Below, piece after piece: positions 15,940 to 23,917 of a DNA stretch of 64,000 nt (positions are counted from its first letter, which is position 1; each line of letters opens with the position of its first letter). Both the position numbers and the translations under genes were made by a program. Origin of the DNA: Clostridiales bacterium FE2011 (GTDB lineage: Bacteria > Bacillota > Clostridia > Christensenellales > Aristaeellaceae); NCBI GenBank assembly GCA_017569305.1, contig CP069418.1, positions 1,364,001-1,428,000 on the forward strand, given 5' to 3'. The notes under the pieces are model-generated. The model did no database searches, was not told the origin of the DNA, and saw only the letters and a list, made by a program, of their open reading frames with translations.

Positions 15940-16293
15940 TCAAGGTTGTCTGTTTATGCCTAACAATGATTCCCGGTTCCAATGATAGCATATCCTGGTG
16001 ATTTTTTCAGAAAATTTTCGCCGCTGGCATTCATCAACAGAAGAATGCCAGCGGCTTTCCGTCATGAAAACATGACGTCCAGCCCGCTGCTGCTGGGTGA
16101 GCTTGTTGCCCAGCATGGACAGCTTGGCTTCCGTGCCCGCGATGGTCTTTTCATAGTTTTCAACGCCAGCCCCGGCCAGACGGAAGGTGGGCTCGGCTTC
16201 CTTGATCTGCTGGTTGATGGTGCGCATATTGCGCGAGAAATTGCTGGAGTCCAGCGACAGCGCGACTACCAGTTCGCGCAGGGTTTCAGCCAT
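15940..16293 (-). pseudogene. phage tail tape-measure protein, N-terminal fragment
   Basis: The first 73 codons (MAETLRELVVALSLDSSNFS onward, through LSMLGNKLTQQQ) match the start of phage tail tape-measure proteins, which are normally many hundreds of residues long. After that the frame runs into the dispersed repeat shared with 24566-24687 and stops. No other tail gene and no clear ribosome binding site is present, so it is a dead prophage scrap and marks past phage insertion in the element. Confidence 0.75.
15968..16058. repeat. about 100-bp dispersed repeat, copy 2 (partial)
   Basis: Shares the segment TTTTCGCCGCTGGCATTCAT and its hairpin partner GCCAGCGGC with 24640-24687, and more loosely the upstream part with 11160-11217. 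It joins the truncated phage fragment, suggesting that the repeat inserted into or recombined with phage DNA. Confidence 0.65.
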
Positions 16294-16558
16294 AAAGTTT
16301 CACTTTGATTGCAGGAGACTCGGGAAAGATGGCAGAATACTGGTTAGGAACATCGGTTCGACAACTCGGGATCTGAAAAACCACTTAACTTTGAATTCAA
16401 AGAACTGTCGACAAATCAAAACTTCCTTTTGCAATTGACCTCTGAGGAATATATTTCCTTCTTTCCTTTTCAGAGAAAAGAAGTATAATGATTCAGCGGA
16501 ATCGAAAGACCGTCCGGTTGGCCTTTTATTCTGATTCACACTCTTGAGAGGCAGCCTT

Positions 16559-17440
16559 ATGAATCGATTTTTTATTGACTCACTGAAGATGATGCGGGAA
16601 AATTACATCCGTGCCTTCGGGGGAAAATACGACACGGAGATGTGTCCAATCAAAGATGTGGAAGTGGACGAGCGGGACGCGGCGGGCATCGTGACTGCTT
16701 CTACGGGATTTCTTCGGGGGCTGACGATCGACGGCGTCAGCAGTCTGAAGAAAATCTACACAAATGACGTAAACGGAAAAACAGAGGAAATTCTTGATAT
16801 TCGGGAGCGGGATGGAAGTGAACACGAATACAGGGATCTGGCGCTGACGAGATACCGCTGTTCCCTGATGACGGTTTTCGCGATGGAACAGCTGATGCGA
16901 AAAAAACCGAAAAACGTGGGATTCATCGGGACAGGCCGCACGAACCTAGCGAACTGCATCGGAATCTGCGAGCGCTTCTCTCCCTTGGGAATCGTAATCC
17001 GCGGAAGCAAAAGGAACGTCGACAAGAACATCGGGGATTTCCTGCTGGTTAACGGAAAAACGAAAGTGGATGACACGGAGGATATGATTCATCTTAACGC
17101 CTGCGATACCGTGATTATCTGCACTTCCGCCACAAGGCGGGAGGAAATGATAAGCGCCAACCTTCTGATGGGCCCGGATTTGATCATCGTTCTGGATAGC
17201 GGGTATTACCTGGATGAATCCTTCCGGAAAACCCGGGATAATTATTCGGACAGCCCGGAACAACTGGAAGCTCATTTCCGGGATGAATTTCCCTGGGATG
17301 AAAAAGACTATACCTTTAAAACACTGCTGGATAAACGGGACGCCAGAAAATGCACGGCCTACCTGTACGGCATCGGCCTGGCCGACGCCGTGGCGGGGGA
17401 GGAGATCACGAACCGCATTGAAAAATCTCACAGGAAATAA
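16559..17440 (+). CDS. divergent ornithine cyclodeaminase / mu-crystallin-like enzyme
   Basis: 293 residues. A Rossmann motif, KNVGFIGTGRTNLANCIG, lies mid-protein after a segment like the dimer and substrate domain of ornithine cyclodeaminase relatives, and DTVIICTSATRREEMISANL follows as in the NAD-binding half. Members of this family act as amino-acid dehydrogenases, imine reductases or opine-type synthases. The N-terminus is shorter than typical and the usual Lys/Arg substrate residues cannot be placed by eye, so the substrate is open. The ATG follows GAGAGGCAGCCTT; a TTG five codons earlier is less likely. It is the only plus-strand gene inside the tRNA-bounded element. Confidence 0.65.
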   Translation: MNRFFIDSLKMMRENYIRAFGGKYDTEMCPIKDVEVDERDAAGIVTASTGFLRGLTIDGVSSLKKIYTNDVNGKTEEILDIRERDGSEHEYRDLALTRYRCSLMTVFAMEQLMRKKPKNVGFIGTGRTNLANCIGICERFSPLGIVIRGSKRNVDKNIGDFLLVNGKTKVDDTEDMIHLNACDTVIICTSATRREEMISANLLMGPDLIIVLDSGYYLDESFRKTRDNYSDSPEQLEAHFRDEFPWDEKDYTFKTLLDKRDARKCTAYLYGIGLADAVAGEEITNRIEKSHRK

Positions 17441-17638
17441 AGGCATCCTCTAGAACAAAAATTCTTCATCAAAAACAGGATGCGTCTCCGCATTCAGAGA
17501 CCAAAATATTTCTCGGAATATAATCTTGTCCGAGAGTCGCCAAAGGGAATACATATGATCCTGTACCGTTCCCTTCCCTTTTTGAGATGAACGGTATGGA
17601 TAAATCGGGGTAAATAATTGCCCTTCGAGTGTCATGTG

Positions 17639-17678
17639 AAAACCCGCAGAGCTTATCACAATCTGCTCTGCGGGTTTT
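17639..17678. terminator. bidirectional terminator-like hairpin
   Basis: AACCCGCAGAGC pairs with GCTCTGCGGGTT, flanked by A and T runs. It could end the transcript of the cyclodeaminase-like gene, about 200 bases upstream. Confidence 0.6.
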
Positions 17679-17707
17679 CGTCATCTTTGGGTTTAAGCAG
17701 CAATCAC

Positions 17708-17833
17708 TTATGGCGATGTATGTATTGACAAGAAGAATGTATATAATGAAACCGTAAATGAATACAGGGGGCTAATCTTAGAACTCTTTACAATAGATAT
17801 CTCTTCCTCTGTAAACTTTGAATCTCTAGCCAT
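17708..17833 (-). pseudogene. 41-codon stub, possibly a truncated DNA-binding protein
   Basis: The frame starts MARDSKFTEEEISIVKSSK, nine bases after GAAAGGAAGGA, then loses any recognisable pattern and stops. The start resembles the opening of transposase or phage DNA-binding proteins but is too short to assign. It lies in the decayed right end of the element. Confidence 0.3.
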
Positions 17834-18061
17834 TGTCAACTATCCTTCCTTTCGTTTGGTATATCACCTCCATCCTTTGTCCAGCAAGCATTCTGCATTG
17901 CTTTTCTTGTTAGTGTGCTATTTCCATTGTCCAGGTATGAGGACTCTGTGTTAATAGTCTTGTCCATTTTTGAGGATTTCGGCTATTTTATCTGTCCACA
18001 AACCGGGATCGGGTTAAATTCATCTGTCCATTCTATGGGGAGTATTTTACACTCCTGGCCC

Positions 18062-18155
18062 GTGAACACCCCCTGAACACCCCTGAACACCTTTTCATTG
18101 AACACCTCCAAAAATAGAAAAAGCCTTTATTTTAAAGGCTTTTCAGGTGTGTTCA
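18062..18155. repeat. TGAACACC repeats near the candidate attR
   Basis: Four direct copies of TGAACACC at 18063-18070, 18074-18081, 18084-18091 and 18099-18106, and a relaxed inverted copy (GGTGTGTTCA) at 18146-18155, straddle a hairpin (AAAGCCTTTA/TAAAGGCTTT, 18120-18143). The layout parallels the GGTACGCA cluster at the other end. Confidence 0.6.
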
Positions 18156-18195
18156 CGTCCACATTTCAGTTTGACAACTTGACCGGTAGCCCAGT

Positions 18196-18248
18196 GCACA
18201 TCGTTCACATCGATGGGGTCGTTGGTTCGAGTCCAACTGTCACCACCA
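18196..18248 (+). repeat. right 53-bp direct repeat (candidate attR), partial tRNA-Val
   Basis: Exact copy of the tRNA-Val 3' part (anticodon arm to CCA) with no acceptor 5' strand or D-arm: the preceding bases cannot pair with TGTCACC. It is therefore not a functional tRNA but the duplicated target of an insertion. Confidence 0.8.
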
Positions 18249-18252
18249 CTCT

Positions 18253-18286
18253 GAAGCCCTTGTAGATCAAGGGCTTCTTTCTTTTT
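18253..18286 (+). terminator. terminator after the partial tRNA copy
   Basis: GAAGCCCTTG pairs with CAAGGGCTTC across TAGAT, then TTTCTTTTT. It probably was the original terminator of tRNA-Val before the insertion separated them. Confidence 0.7.
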
Positions 18287-18346
18287 GTCCATTTCCGGTA
18301 AAGTGTACCCCGGGGTACACGGCTGTTGCGTATACAGTGTGCTCAC

Positions 18347-18511
18347 TCACAAAAGTACCATATTGTATAGTAGCTTTTGTGGTGGATTCGGTATGGCTTT
18401 TTTGCCCGCAATCGGTCTGCCTTTAGCGCCTGCGTACGTGTGAACGGCGTGGTTGCAAGCAGCCATAGATAAATTGTAGAAACAGCATAAAGCGGTGAGA
18501 AGGATAATCAT
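18347..18511 (-). CDS. possible small exported peptide
   Basis: A 54-codon frame encodes a hydrophobic start (MIILLTALCCFYNLSMAA) and then a short polar tail with GAKGRPIAGKKAIPNPP. No good ribosome binding site is found at a usual distance, and the frame extends upstream to 18538 with a TTG. It is divergent from the response regulator gene. Listed only because the signal-like start is clear; it may be spurious. Confidence 0.25.
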   Translation of the reverse strand: MIILLTALCCFYNLSMAACNHAVHTYAGAKGRPIAGKKAIPNPPQKLLYNMVLL

Positions 18512-18573
18512 CTTTTTAACAAAGGCATAGTCCTGCAAAAATATACGGCTAAAGGATAAAGGATCTAAATAAC

Positions 18574-18590
18574 TTTACGCCGATTTTACA
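18574..18590 (+). promoter_or_regulatory. Pho-box-like repeat upstream of the phoB-type gene
   Basis: TTTACG at 18574 and TTTACA at 18585 are spaced 11 bp, with CCGAT between them. The PhoP/PhoB boxes of Bacillota are direct TT(A/T)ACA repeats with 11-bp periodicity. A matching pair precedes the Na+/phosphate symporter gene at 21388-21404. Confidence 0.6.
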
Positions 18591-18653
18591 ATACAGAGGT
18601 TGCAGGACTTACAATATAAAACTATGCTTAAGAGTGACAGAGGAGGTTTTCCT

Positions 18654-19331
18654 ATGATTTATTGTGTTGAAGATGAAAGCGCCATTCGGGATCTGATGGT
18701 CTACACGCTGCAAGTGTCCGGATTCGATGCGCAAGGCTTTGAGAACGATGTTGTCTTTTGGGCAGCCATGAAAGAGCAAAGGCCGGAACTTATTATTCTG
18801 GATGTGATGCTGCCCGGGGAAGATGGGCTGACGATCCTCCGTAAACTGCGCTCCTCTCCTGTAACGACAGATATTCCCGTTATTATGGCTACGGCAAAGG
18901 ACAGTGAATATGACAAAGTGATCGGCCTCGATTCCGGTGCGGATGATTATCTTGCTAAGCCGTTTGGAATGATGGAAATGGTTTCCCGTATCAAAGCAGT
19001 TCTTCGCAGGGCAGGCAACAGACAGTCTGTGATTCTTTCATATGGGATGATCGTCCTCGATGAAAACAGGCACGCTGTTACCATTGACGGGAAGGCGGTT
19101 TTGCTCACATTGAAGGAATATGAACTTCTGAAGCTGTTTATGGAAAGCCCCGGCAGAGTCTTTACAAGAGACAATATACTATCCAGTGTATGGGGCGTTG
19201 GTTTTGCAGGTGAAACAAGAACAGTGGATGTTCATATCGGGACTTTAAGGACAAAGCTGGAGAAAGCGGGAGACTATATCCGGACCGTTCGAGGGGTTGG
19301 GTACAAGTTGGAGGAAGAAAATGAGCAGTAA
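18654..19331 (+). CDS. PhoB/OmpR-type response regulator
   Basis: 225 residues. The receiver domain has the acidic pair in CVEDESAIRD, the phosphorylation Asp in LIILDVMLPGEDG and the Lys in DYLAKPFGMME. The C-terminal winged helix contains LTLKEYELLKLFMESPGRVF and GETRTVDVHIGTLRTKL, typical of OmpR/PhoB regulators. It overlaps the sensor kinase by 11 bases. With the HD-domain and phosphate symporter genes downstream, a role in phosphate starvation is inferred. The ATG follows AGAGGAGGTTTTCCT; the longer frame from 18600 lacks a site. Confidence 0.9.
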   Translation: MIYCVEDESAIRDLMVYTLQVSGFDAQGFENDVVFWAAMKEQRPELIILDVMLPGEDGLTILRKLRSSPVTTDIPVIMATAKDSEYDKVIGLDSGADDYLAKPFGMMEMVSRIKAVLRRAGNRQSVILSYGMIVLDENRHAVTIDGKAVLLTLKEYELLKLFMESPGRVFTRDNILSSVWGVGFAGETRTVDVHIGTLRTKLEKAGDYIRTVRGVGYKLEEENEQ

Positions 19332-20682
19332 GATATTTAAGGCAATCTGGATCGTTGCCATCTCGGTTTTCCTTGCCTCGCTGTTGCTGATTATGGGAAC
19401 ACTATACAACTATTTTTCGTCCTTACAGAGAAATCTGCTGCGCAATCAGACTGAATTGGCGGCACAGGGTGTTGCCATGTCCGGAATGGACTATCTTGAC
19501 AAATTGAACATAGAAAACTATCGCATCACCTGGGTCAGCACGGATGGAACTGTTCTGTTTGATAACGAAGCAGATACAGCATCGATGCAGAATCATCTGG
19601 AACGACCGGAGATCCAGCAGGCCCTGAAGGAGGGATTCGGAGAATCTACCAGACATTCCTATACCCTGGCAGATCAGCAGTACTATGCTGCTAAAAGACT
19701 TCCTGACGGGTCGGTTTTCCGTATGTCAATCGCTCAGCTTTCTGTATGGAGCCTTCTCCTCGGCTTTGCTCAACCGATATGTTTTGTCATCCTTGCCGCA
19801 TTGATCCTTTCATTTATTCTGGCGTCCCGGATCGCCAAAAAGATCGTCAAGCCCATTAATGAAATCGATCTGGAACATCCAAACCAATACTATGGGCAGG
19901 AAGCTTATAAAGAAATTGAGCCGCTGCTTCACCATATTTCAGTGCAGCAGGCACAGTTAAGACAGGATCAGGAAGAGATCGAAAAAGCGGCCCGGATTCG
20001 GCAGGAGTTCAGTGCAAACGTGTCACATGAGCTGAAAACACCGCTCCATGCCATATCTGGCTATGCGGAGCTTATTGAAACCGGGTTGGTAAAAGAGGAG
20101 GATATCAAGCCGTTTGCCGAAAAGATTCACGCAGAATCGCTGCGGATGACGAAACTGATCGAAGATATTATTGATCTGACAAAGCTGGACAGTGGCGATG
20201 TTGATATGAAGTGGGAGGACTGCGATCTGTATCGTATTGCAGAAAATGCTGTCGATTCTCTGGAGGCTGCTGCTTCTGAGATGGATATTACGATTGATAT
20301 TGGTGGAGAAAGTGCGACCGTAAAAGCAATCCCACAGTTGCTGTACAGCATTGTGTATAACCTTTGTGATAATGCGATCAAGTATAACCATACCGGAGGC
20401 AATGTAATTGTTACGGTTGCGCAAAAAGAGCATAGCACCGTACTGTCGGTAAAAGATACAGGAATAGGCATTCCTGAAGCGGATCAGAAACGTATTTTTG
20501 AGCGTTTTTATCGTGTGGATAAGAGCCGCAGCAAAGAGGTTGGCGGAACAGGTCTTGGCCTGTCTATCGTTAAACACGCGGTTATGATTCATAACGGAGG
20601 AATTGAAGTGAAAAGCGCAGTTGGGGAAGGGTCAGAGTTTATCGTTACGATACCGAACCATCCAGAGGAGATTAAGCTGTGA
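19321..20682 (+). CDS. PhoR-type sensor histidine kinase
   Basis: 453-residue membrane kinase. Two membrane segments (residues about 8-30 and 150-175) flank an extracytoplasmic sensor domain of about 115 residues. The dimerisation and His domain carries SANVSHELKTPLHAISGYAE with the phosphorylated His, and the ATPase domain shows the N box LCDNAIKYN, VKDTGIGIP and GGTGLGLSIVKH. It starts inside the response regulator gene and ends in GTGA, which is shared with the start of the HD gene, so the three are coupled. A phosphate-linked role rests on the neighbours and on the Pho-box-like sites. Confidence 0.9.
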   Translation: MSSKIFKAIWIVAISVFLASLLLIMGTLYNYFSSLQRNLLRNQTELAAQGVAMSGMDYLDKLNIENYRITWVSTDGTVLFDNEADTASMQNHLERPEIQQALKEGFGESTRHSYTLADQQYYAAKRLPDGSVFRMSIAQLSVWSLLLGFAQPICFVILAALILSFILASRIAKKIVKPINEIDLEHPNQYYGQEAYKEIEPLLHHISVQQAQLRQDQEEIEKAARIRQEFSANVSHELKTPLHAISGYAELIETGLVKEEDIKPFAEKIHAESLRMTKLIEDIIDLTKLDSGDVDMKWEDCDLYRIAENAVDSLEAAASEMDITIDIGGESATVKAIPQLLYSIVYNLCDNAIKYNHTGGNVIVTVAQKEHSTVLSVKDTGIGIPEADQKRIFERFYRVDKSRSKEVGGTGLGLSIVKHAVMIHNGGIEVKSAVGEGSEFIVTIPNHPEEIKL

Positions 20683-21335
20683 CGTATCAGGAAATAAGAG
20701 ATAATGAAGAAATCAATACTTATATCCGCCAGGCAGATATGTCACTTTCTGCCCTGGGATATACTGAGCACAGTTTTGCGCATGTAACGATAGTGGCAGA
20801 AAAAGCAGGCTATATTTTGCAGACTCTCGGTTACGACAAACGGCTTGTTGAGCTTGCAAAAATAGCGGGCTATCTTCATGATATCGGGAATCTCGTCAAT
20901 CGTGAAGAACACAGTCAATCCGGAGCCATTATTGCCTTCCGAATACTGGATCATCTTGACTTCCCTCCTGAGGAAGTAGGATTGATTGTTACTGCAATCG
21001 GGAATCATGATGAAGGAACAGGCACTCCGGTCAGTCCGCTTGCAGCTGCTTTAATACTTGCTGATAAAAGCGATGTGCGGCGAAACCGTGTACGAAATCA
21101 GGACATATCGACTTTCGATATTCATGATCGTGTGAATTATTCAGTCAAAAAAGCAGAGCTTAAAATCAATGAAGCACATACAATTATCAAACTGAAGCTT
21201 TCCGTTGATACCCGTTATGGTTCTGTGATGGACTATTTTGAAATATTCATGCAGCGTATGATTTTATGCAGGAAAGCAGCTGAAAAGCTTGGGCTTCAAT
21301 TCAAGTTGATGATTAACGAACAGCAGTTGATATAG
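20679..21335 (+). CDS. HD-domain phosphohydrolase-like protein
   Basis: 218 residues. An HD domain is clear from HSFAHVTIVAEKAGYILQTL, the metal-binding His-Asp of YLHDIGNLV, and the later His of IGNHDEGTG, in the order seen in nucleotide phosphohydrolases. The C-terminal third (LKINEAHTIIKLKLSVDTRY) does not match a domain I know. Translation begins at a GTG overlapping the kinase stop. Being the third gene of a phoB-phoR-type operon is unusual and suggests a nucleotide or signal phosphate role. Cytoplasmic, no signal. Confidence 0.8.
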   Translation: MTYQEIRDNEEINTYIRQADMSLSALGYTEHSFAHVTIVAEKAGYILQTLGYDKRLVELAKIAGYLHDIGNLVNREEHSQSGAIIAFRILDHLDFPPEEVGLIVTAIGNHDEGTGTPVSPLAAALILADKSDVRRNRVRNQDISTFDIHDRVNYSVKKAELKINEAHTIIKLKLSVDTRYGSVMDYFEIFMQRMILCRKAAEKLGLQFKLMINEQQLI

Positions 21336-21348
21336 TGCAGAAAATCTT

Positions 21349-21378
21349 GCAGGAGTTACCGGGCCCCTGCGTTTTTTT
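21349..21378 (+). terminator. terminator of the regulator operon
   Basis: GCAGGAG pairs with CCCCTGC with one mismatch, then GTTTTTTT. It lies 14 bases after the HD gene stop and before the Pho-box-like repeat of the symporter gene. Confidence 0.7.
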
Positions 21379-21387
21379 AGCCTTCGC

Positions 21388-21404
21388 TTTACACGAATTT
21401 TACT
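21388..21404 (+). promoter_or_regulatory. Pho-box-like repeat upstream of the Na+/phosphate symporter
   Basis: TTTACA at 21388 and TTTACT at 21399 are 11 bp apart, with CGAAT between, mirroring the site at 18574. GATAAT at 21412-21417 is a plausible -10 box at the distance expected for Pho-activated promoters. Confidence 0.6.
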
Positions 21405-21476
21405 AAGGCGAGATAATGATTTTGACATTGAATCTCTATTCTGGATCTGTAACAAGAAACAGAGTGGAGAATGATT

Positions 21477-23225
21477 ATGGATTTATTTAATGCGTTGAAC
21501 CTGATTGGCGGCTTATGTCTGTTCCTGTTCGGTATGACTTTGATGGGTCAGGCACTTGAACGACGCGCTGGCAATAAACTGAAAACGCTTTTAGAGCGTA
21601 TTACAGCGAATAAGTTTGCCGGACTCATGACGGGACTTGGTGTAACCGCCATTATCCAGAGTTCGTCTGCAACTACTGTGATGGTAGTTGGATTTGTCAA
21701 TTCTGGGCTCATGACGCTGAGGCAATCCATCAATGTGATCATGGGGGCAAATATCGGTACGACGGTAACCGCATGGATTTTAAGTCTTGCCGGAATAGAA
21801 AGCAGCAGTTTCTTTGTACGCCTTTTCAAACCATCTTCTTTTACCCCGATTCTCGCGTTAGTCGGCATTGTATTCTATATGATGTCAAAAAACAGTAAGC
21901 GTAAAGACACAGGGATGATCCTGCTTGGATTTGCTACCCTTATGTTTGGAATGGAAACGATGTCCGGCGCCGTCTCGGGGCTGCGGAATGTACCGGAATT
22001 CCAACAGCTGTTTTTGACTTTCACCAACCCCATTTTAGGCGTTCTTGCCGGTGCGGTCCTTACAGCGATCATTCAGTCGAGTTCTGCTTCCGTCGGTATT
22101 CTGCAGGCCCTGGCTTCCACAGGAGCAGTTTCTTACGGTGCGGCCATCCCGATCATTATGGGACAGAATATCGGTACCTGCATAACGGCAATACTTTCTT
22201 CAATCGGTACAACCAGAAACGCAAAAAGAGCCGCGCTTGTTCATTTTGCTTTCAACTTCATGGGAGCCGCCGTATGGCTGACGGTTTTCTGGCTGGTAAA
22301 AACAATTTTTGCTCCGGTATTTCTTGCACAGGCTGCCAGTCTGATAGGGATCGCGGTTTTCCATTCGGTATTTAACATTCTTTGCACCTTACTGATGCTT
22401 CCGTTCAGCCAGGTTCTTGAGCATATGGTCTGCAGGATTCTTCCTGATGCCAAGACAACGGAGAAGATTCAGGAACTGGATGAGCGTTTACTCGGAAGCC
22501 CTGCTCTTGCGCTGAACCAATGCAGGCAGGTGCTCGGTAACATGGCAGAATTGTCAATCCGGGCATTTCGGGATAGCGCTGCATGCGTTCTAAACTATGA
22601 TAAAGTAATTGCAGATCGTATCCGTGAAGCAGAAGATAATACGGATCATCTTGAAGACTTGATCAGCACGTATCTTTTGAAACTGACCTCCCGCCATCTG
22701 GGAGATGAAGAAAGTGTGAAAGCAACAGAATATTTGAAGCTGATCGGAGACTATGAACGAATTGCAGATCATGCAGTGAATATTCTGGAGTCAGCAGAAG
22801 AAATCGTAAGCAAAAATGTTGTGTTTTCCGAAGATGCCGTAGCCGAATACAGAACGATATGTGCCGCGGTAACAGAAATACTGAATCTGTCTTTTTCTGC
22901 ATTTTCAAACGAAGATATTGAAGCTGCACGTAAAACGGAGCCTTTGGAAGAAGTCATTGATACACTGAAAGAAGATCTTCGAACCCGTCATTTTTTACGA
23001 CTCCAAAGGGGCGAATGTTCCGTGGCGGCGGGATTTGTGTGGTCAGATCTTCTGTCGAATCTTGAAAGGGTGTCCGATCATTGTTCAAATATTTCGGGAT
23101 GTGTCCTTGATTCGGCAGGCAACACTATGAACATACACGAAAACCAGCGTGCTCTCAAAAATGCTGATGAGGAATATAAGCAGGAATACAATTTCTTTCA
23201 GCACAAGTACAGGCTGACAATTTGA
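21477..23225 (+). CDS. Na+/phosphate cotransporter with C-terminal PhoU domain
   Basis: 582 residues. Two inverted membrane repeats carry the family's QSSSAT signatures: TAIIQSSSATTVMVVGFVNS and TAIIQSSSASVGILQALAST, within about eight to nine membrane segments (residues 1-315). The C-terminal 240 residues are a PhoU-like helical bundle with LKLIGDYERIADHAVNILES and WSDLLSNLERVSDHCSNISG as metal-binding helices. The protein is the NptA/YjbB type, importing phosphate with Na+ or, in some species, exporting it. The second ATG of ATGATTATG is seven bases from GGAG and was taken as the start. A Pho-box-like site precedes it. Confidence 0.92.
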   Translation: MDLFNALNLIGGLCLFLFGMTLMGQALERRAGNKLKTLLERITANKFAGLMTGLGVTAIIQSSSATTVMVVGFVNSGLMTLRQSINVIMGANIGTTVTAWILSLAGIESSSFFVRLFKPSSFTPILALVGIVFYMMSKNSKRKDTGMILLGFATLMFGMETMSGAVSGLRNVPEFQQLFLTFTNPILGVLAGAVLTAIIQSSSASVGILQALASTGAVSYGAAIPIIMGQNIGTCITAILSSIGTTRNAKRAALVHFAFNFMGAAVWLTVFWLVKTIFAPVFLAQAASLIGIAVFHSVFNILCTLLMLPFSQVLEHMVCRILPDAKTTEKIQELDERLLGSPALALNQCRQVLGNMAELSIRAFRDSAACVLNYDKVIADRIREAEDNTDHLEDLISTYLLKLTSRHLGDEESVKATEYLKLIGDYERIADHAVNILESAEEIVSKNVVFSEDAVAEYRTICAAVTEILNLSFSAFSNEDIEAARKTEPLEEVIDTLKEDLRTRHFLRLQRGECSVAAGFVWSDLLSNLERVSDHCSNISGCVLDSAGNTMNIHENQRALKNADEEYKQEYNFFQHKYRLTI

Positions 23226-23370
23226 ATTATTTGCTCTGATGGATATGGATAATTATATACGTCAAGGGCAATTTCCGCTGCTTCCTCTGTATGTTTCGGT
23301 TCAAAATCTCGAATTATCATTTTTTCCCTTTCTGCAAATCCCGATTGGCCTTAGTCAACAATTTCAAAAG

Positions 23371-23811
23371 TTAAAGTACGTGATAATAAGGGCAAATGTT
23401 TTCATAGCGCCCGTCCTTCATCCTGAATCCGCCGGGGATTGTTCCAAGCTGAACAAACCCCAGCCGCTCGTACAGATGCCGGGCATGGATATTGCTCTCA
23501 ACAACGGCGTTGAACTGGAGAACACGGAAGCCAAGCTCCTTTGCGATCTTCAGGCAGTCCAGCACCAGTTTCTCACCGATATGCTGGCCCCTGCATGCGG
23601 ATGATACTGCATAACTGGCATTACAGATGTGCCCACAGCGCCCGACGTTGTTAGGATGCAGGATATACAATCCGACAATCTTACCGTCATTTTCCGCTAC
23701 GCCGGTATAGCTCTGGGAGGCAAAAAAGGCTTTTCCGCTTTCCATATCCAGACATTCTTCCTGTGGAAAGGCGATTCCTTCCTCGACGATCTCATTCCAT
23801 ATCGGAATCAT
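23371..23811 (-). CDS. GNAT family N-acetyltransferase with apparently lost start codon
   Basis: 146 residues from the first ATG. ASYAVSSACRGQHIGEKLVL is the acetyl-CoA loop (R-x-x-G-x-G/A pattern as RGQHIG), and NAVVESNIHARHLYERLGF is the usual motif B. Reading upstream in frame gives IREYTEADLEQ, a typical GNAT N-terminus, at 23844-23812, but the codon before it is CGA and no ATG, GTG or TTG exists back to a TGA; only CTG is available. An AAGGAG lies about 17 bases upstream of that ATC. The present start would remove the first strand, so the enzyme may be inactive. Substrate unknown. Confidence 0.75.
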   Translation of the reverse strand: MIPIWNEIVEEGIAFPQEECLDMESGKAFFASQSYTGVAENDGKIVGLYILHPNNVGRCGHICNASYAVSSACRGQHIGEKLVLDCLKIAKELGFRVLQFNAVVESNIHARHLYERLGFVQLGTIPGGFRMKDGRYENICPYYHVL

Positions 23812-23917
23812 TTGTTCCAGATCTGCCTCTGTATATTCTCTGATTCGCTTTGCCAGTCTCCTTCAGTTGAATCGTTATTATGAAACAGAAAATCAAAAGA
23901 TACAGTGTTGTCTTTCA

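Larger units (their letters stand above)
17441..18195. other. non-coding right end of the tRNA-bounded element
   Basis: 755 bases with no full gene. It holds a strong bidirectional hairpin (17639-17678), a 41-codon possible gene stub (17708-17833), the TGAACACC repeats (18062-18155) with an internal terminator-like hairpin, and the junction with the tRNA copy. The integrase expected for such an element is missing here. Confidence 0.6.

Noticed and set aside
16300..16539. 79-codon minus-strand frame between the phage fragment and the cyclodeaminase-like gene
   Set aside because: No ribosome binding site, no homologous pattern, and it overlaps the promoter side of the plus-strand gene.
18196..18248. 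Second tRNA-Val gene
   Set aside because: The 5' acceptor strand and D-arm are missing and the bases before the copy cannot pair with the 3' acceptor, so it is only the duplicated 3' part.
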